Source of the DNA: Labilibacter sediminis
GTDB lineage: Bacteria; Bacteroidota; Bacteroidia; Bacteroidales; Marinilabiliaceae
Length of the DNA: 64,000 nucleotides
Assembly (NCBI RefSeq): GCF_005877885.1
Contig: NZ_VCHY01000013.1
Location: forward strand, 82,202 to 146,201
Direction of reading: 5' to 3'
The translations under genes and the position numbers were made by a program. Within the stretch, counting starts at the first letter, position 1. Each line of letters opens with the position of its first letter. Below, one piece after another: positions 62,930-64,000 of the stretch. The notes under the pieces were generated by a model. That model was not told the origin of the DNA and ran no database searches. It worked only from the letters and a program-made list of their open reading frames with translations.

Positions 62930-63394
62930 TTAAAATCCAAACCTTAAGGCAACTCCCGGTTGATAATTTTGTGCATTTAAATTGTACTGTATACAAGGAC
63001 TCAACTCTATATTGCCTTCATGAAAGGCTGTTCCTTTTATTTCATTAATTTGTTCGACCCTCCTTTTACCGGTAAGGTTTGTTGGAATTCCGATGGCAAA
63101 TGAAGTAGTGCCTACTATAATTCCACCTCCGGCCATTACAATTAATGCCCAACTGTCAACACCAAATACCCAATCCGATCCTAAAATGGCTGAAACTGCC
63201 ACAGCTCCATAAGAAACGCCTCCTACTATATTAAATGTCCTACCTGTCTTCTGTAGTTTCATTGCTTTATCTAAGTAGGTATTAAGCTCTTCCTGTGAAG
63301 CCTTTTCAAGGTTTTCCCTTGAATATTTTTTCTGAGCTTGACCTACCTGAACAACTAAAAAAAACAATAAAGTAATAATCGTAAATTTCTTCAT
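62930..63394 (-). CDS. small membrane protein with signal peptide
   Basis: This 154-residue protein has a signal peptide (1-20, VGQAQ), a coiled helix (SRENLEKASQEELNTYLDKA) and two hydrophobic segments (about 58-78 and 82-104, glycine-rich). The C-terminus NLNAQNYQPGVALRFGF ends in Phe like an outer-membrane strand. No family is recognised. Last unit before the IS. Confidence 0.6.
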   Translation of the reverse strand: MKKFTIITLLFFLVVQVGQAQKKYSRENLEKASQEELNTYLDKAMKLQKTGRTFNIVGGVSYGAVAVSAILGSDWVFGVDSWALIVMAGGGIIVGTTSFAIGIPTNLTGKRRVEQINEIKGTAFHEGNIELSPCIQYNLNAQNYQPGVALRFGF

Positions 63395-63779
63395 GATATT
63401 TTAGTTTTAGTTTCATTAATAAATTTACGAAAAGATATTACATAATTACCTAATATATTGACATATATGAAACGCTAAAACCTATGCACTGTATGTGTTA
63501 TGCCTTATTGTACATTGTTTTTTCTATTCTCGATAAATTCCTATTTTAGATCTGTCATAGGTATAGGTAATTGATTTTGTTTTTCCCGTATCCTCTATTT
63601 TTGATTCAAATATCACTTCAATTCTTATATAATCTTCAATGTTTAATATATAAGGACATTAATGTCCCATTAAAGTCTAAAAAAGTTCTTTGAAATATTT
63701 GAAATTTAGTTTGTTATAGAGGTTTTCTGAGCGAACGGACTTGAATTTATAGCTTTGGGTTAGATTAATCTGATAGCAT
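63395..63779. other. worn cassette border and IS left end
   Basis: 63450-63520 has AACGCTAAAACCTATGCACT and GTGTTATGCCTTATTGTACA with TTGTT, a partial attC-like fold. The IS left border should lie between about 63640 (AAGGACATTAATGTCC, a short palindrome) and 63720; the exact inverted repeat cannot be set without the other end. Confidence 0.45.
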
Positions 63780-64000
63780 ATGTTTCAAGACAAATACGTT
63801 TTCGCTCAACTGGTCTCCTTTTTAAATAGAAGCAAATTCAATCGTATTGTAGCAAAGTATAAAGGTGACAAGTACGTGAAACATTTCACTTGTTGGAATC
63901 AACTGCTTGCATTGATGTTCGGGCAATTTTCCAATCGTGAAAGTCTGAGAGATTTGATCATTGCTCTTGATGCTCACCACTCCAAATGTTATCATTTGGG
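63780..64000 (+). CDS. IS4-family transposase, N-terminal part (DUF4372)
   Basis: The frame starts with ATG at 63780 and is open to the window end (73 codons). It reads MFQDKYVFAQLVSFLNRSKF and FTCWNQLLALMFGQFSNRES, continuing into LRDLIIALDAHHSKCYHLG. This is the standard N-terminal domain of IS4-type transposases in Bacteroidota. The catalytic DDE part lies outside the window. Insertion at the array end suggests this IS bounds or interrupts the array. Confidence 0.88.
   Translation, partial: MFQDKYVFAQLVSFLNRSKFNRIVAKYKGDKYVKHFTCWNQLLALMFGQFSNRESLRDLIIALDAHHSKCYHL

Noticed and set aside
45000..63500. Integron integrase gene (intI)
   Set aside because: No open frame with tyrosine-recombinase motifs or the IntI-specific patch exists in the array; the only integrase trace is the broken phage type at 30.2 kb.
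1..64000. CRISPR array or cas genes
   Set aside because: No regularly spaced short direct repeats with unique spacers and no Cas-like proteins were seen; the repeated units are long and flank genes.

Overview
The window comes from a low-GC member of the Bacteroidota, most likely a Marinilabiliales-type Bacteroidia. Evidence includes a type IX secretion sorting tail, two FISUMP-domain proteins, TonB- and plug-like lipoproteins, the Bacteroidota-type arm-binding integrase remnant, AT-rich leaders without strong Shine-Dalgarno sites, and an IS4/DUF4372 transposase at the right edge.

Layout. (1) 1-29.9 kb is a prophage read almost wholly on the minus strand. A divergent repressor pair lies at 29.2-29.9 kb. 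It is followed by small early genes, a primase/SF3 helicase, an iteron-like region, a ClpP-type prohead protease, capsid, terminase, an ArdC/methylase/SymE-like block, portal and a lysis cassette. Two accessory insertions interrupt it: a single-chain SIR2-APAZ-Argonaute gene (4.3-7.5 kb), and a TIR-TPR gene plus a secreted SHOCT-tailed protein (8.7-10.9 kb). (2) 30.0-31.4 kb holds a displaced tmRNA 3' end with a broken integrase and a coiled-coil gene fragment. (3) 32.2-36.7 kb is a CheY / CheC / hybrid-kinase operon lying between two direct repeats. (4) 37.4-45.3 kb has a few host genes (FISUMP and T9SS proteins, membrane proteins) among repeats: a MITE, a long palindrome, REP-like hairpins and fragments of prophage genes. 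(5) 45.4-63.5 kb is an array of mostly single-gene units, all on the minus strand, separated by attC-like inverted-repeat sites. (6) An IS begins at about 63.7 kb.

The key observation is in region 5 and in the prophage. Each unit starts with GTT plus a few bases. The reverse complement of that start recurs just after the same unit's gene, at the beginning of a 54-194 bp imperfect hairpin that ends at the next unit's GTT. This is the defining geometry of integron gene cassettes, seen here without any integrase gene and with core bases that deviate from the classical RYYYAAC/GTTRRRY. I count about 13 well-formed sites and several decayed ones. The TIR-TPR gene inside the prophage is also such a cassette.

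Two repeat families connect the prophage to the array. Family A (about 230-325 bp, carrying a terminator, a possible 38-codon ORF and, in most copies, a 24-bp palindrome) sits directly before the first cassette of a run, in the prophage and in the array. Family B is the start of the phage gene at 3891-4160 with the terminator in front of it, and it recurs directly after cassette ends at 38.4 and 45.4 kb. I infer that phages of this type and the chromosomal array exchange cassettes at shared flanks. Function calls rest on motifs read by eye; no database search was possible.
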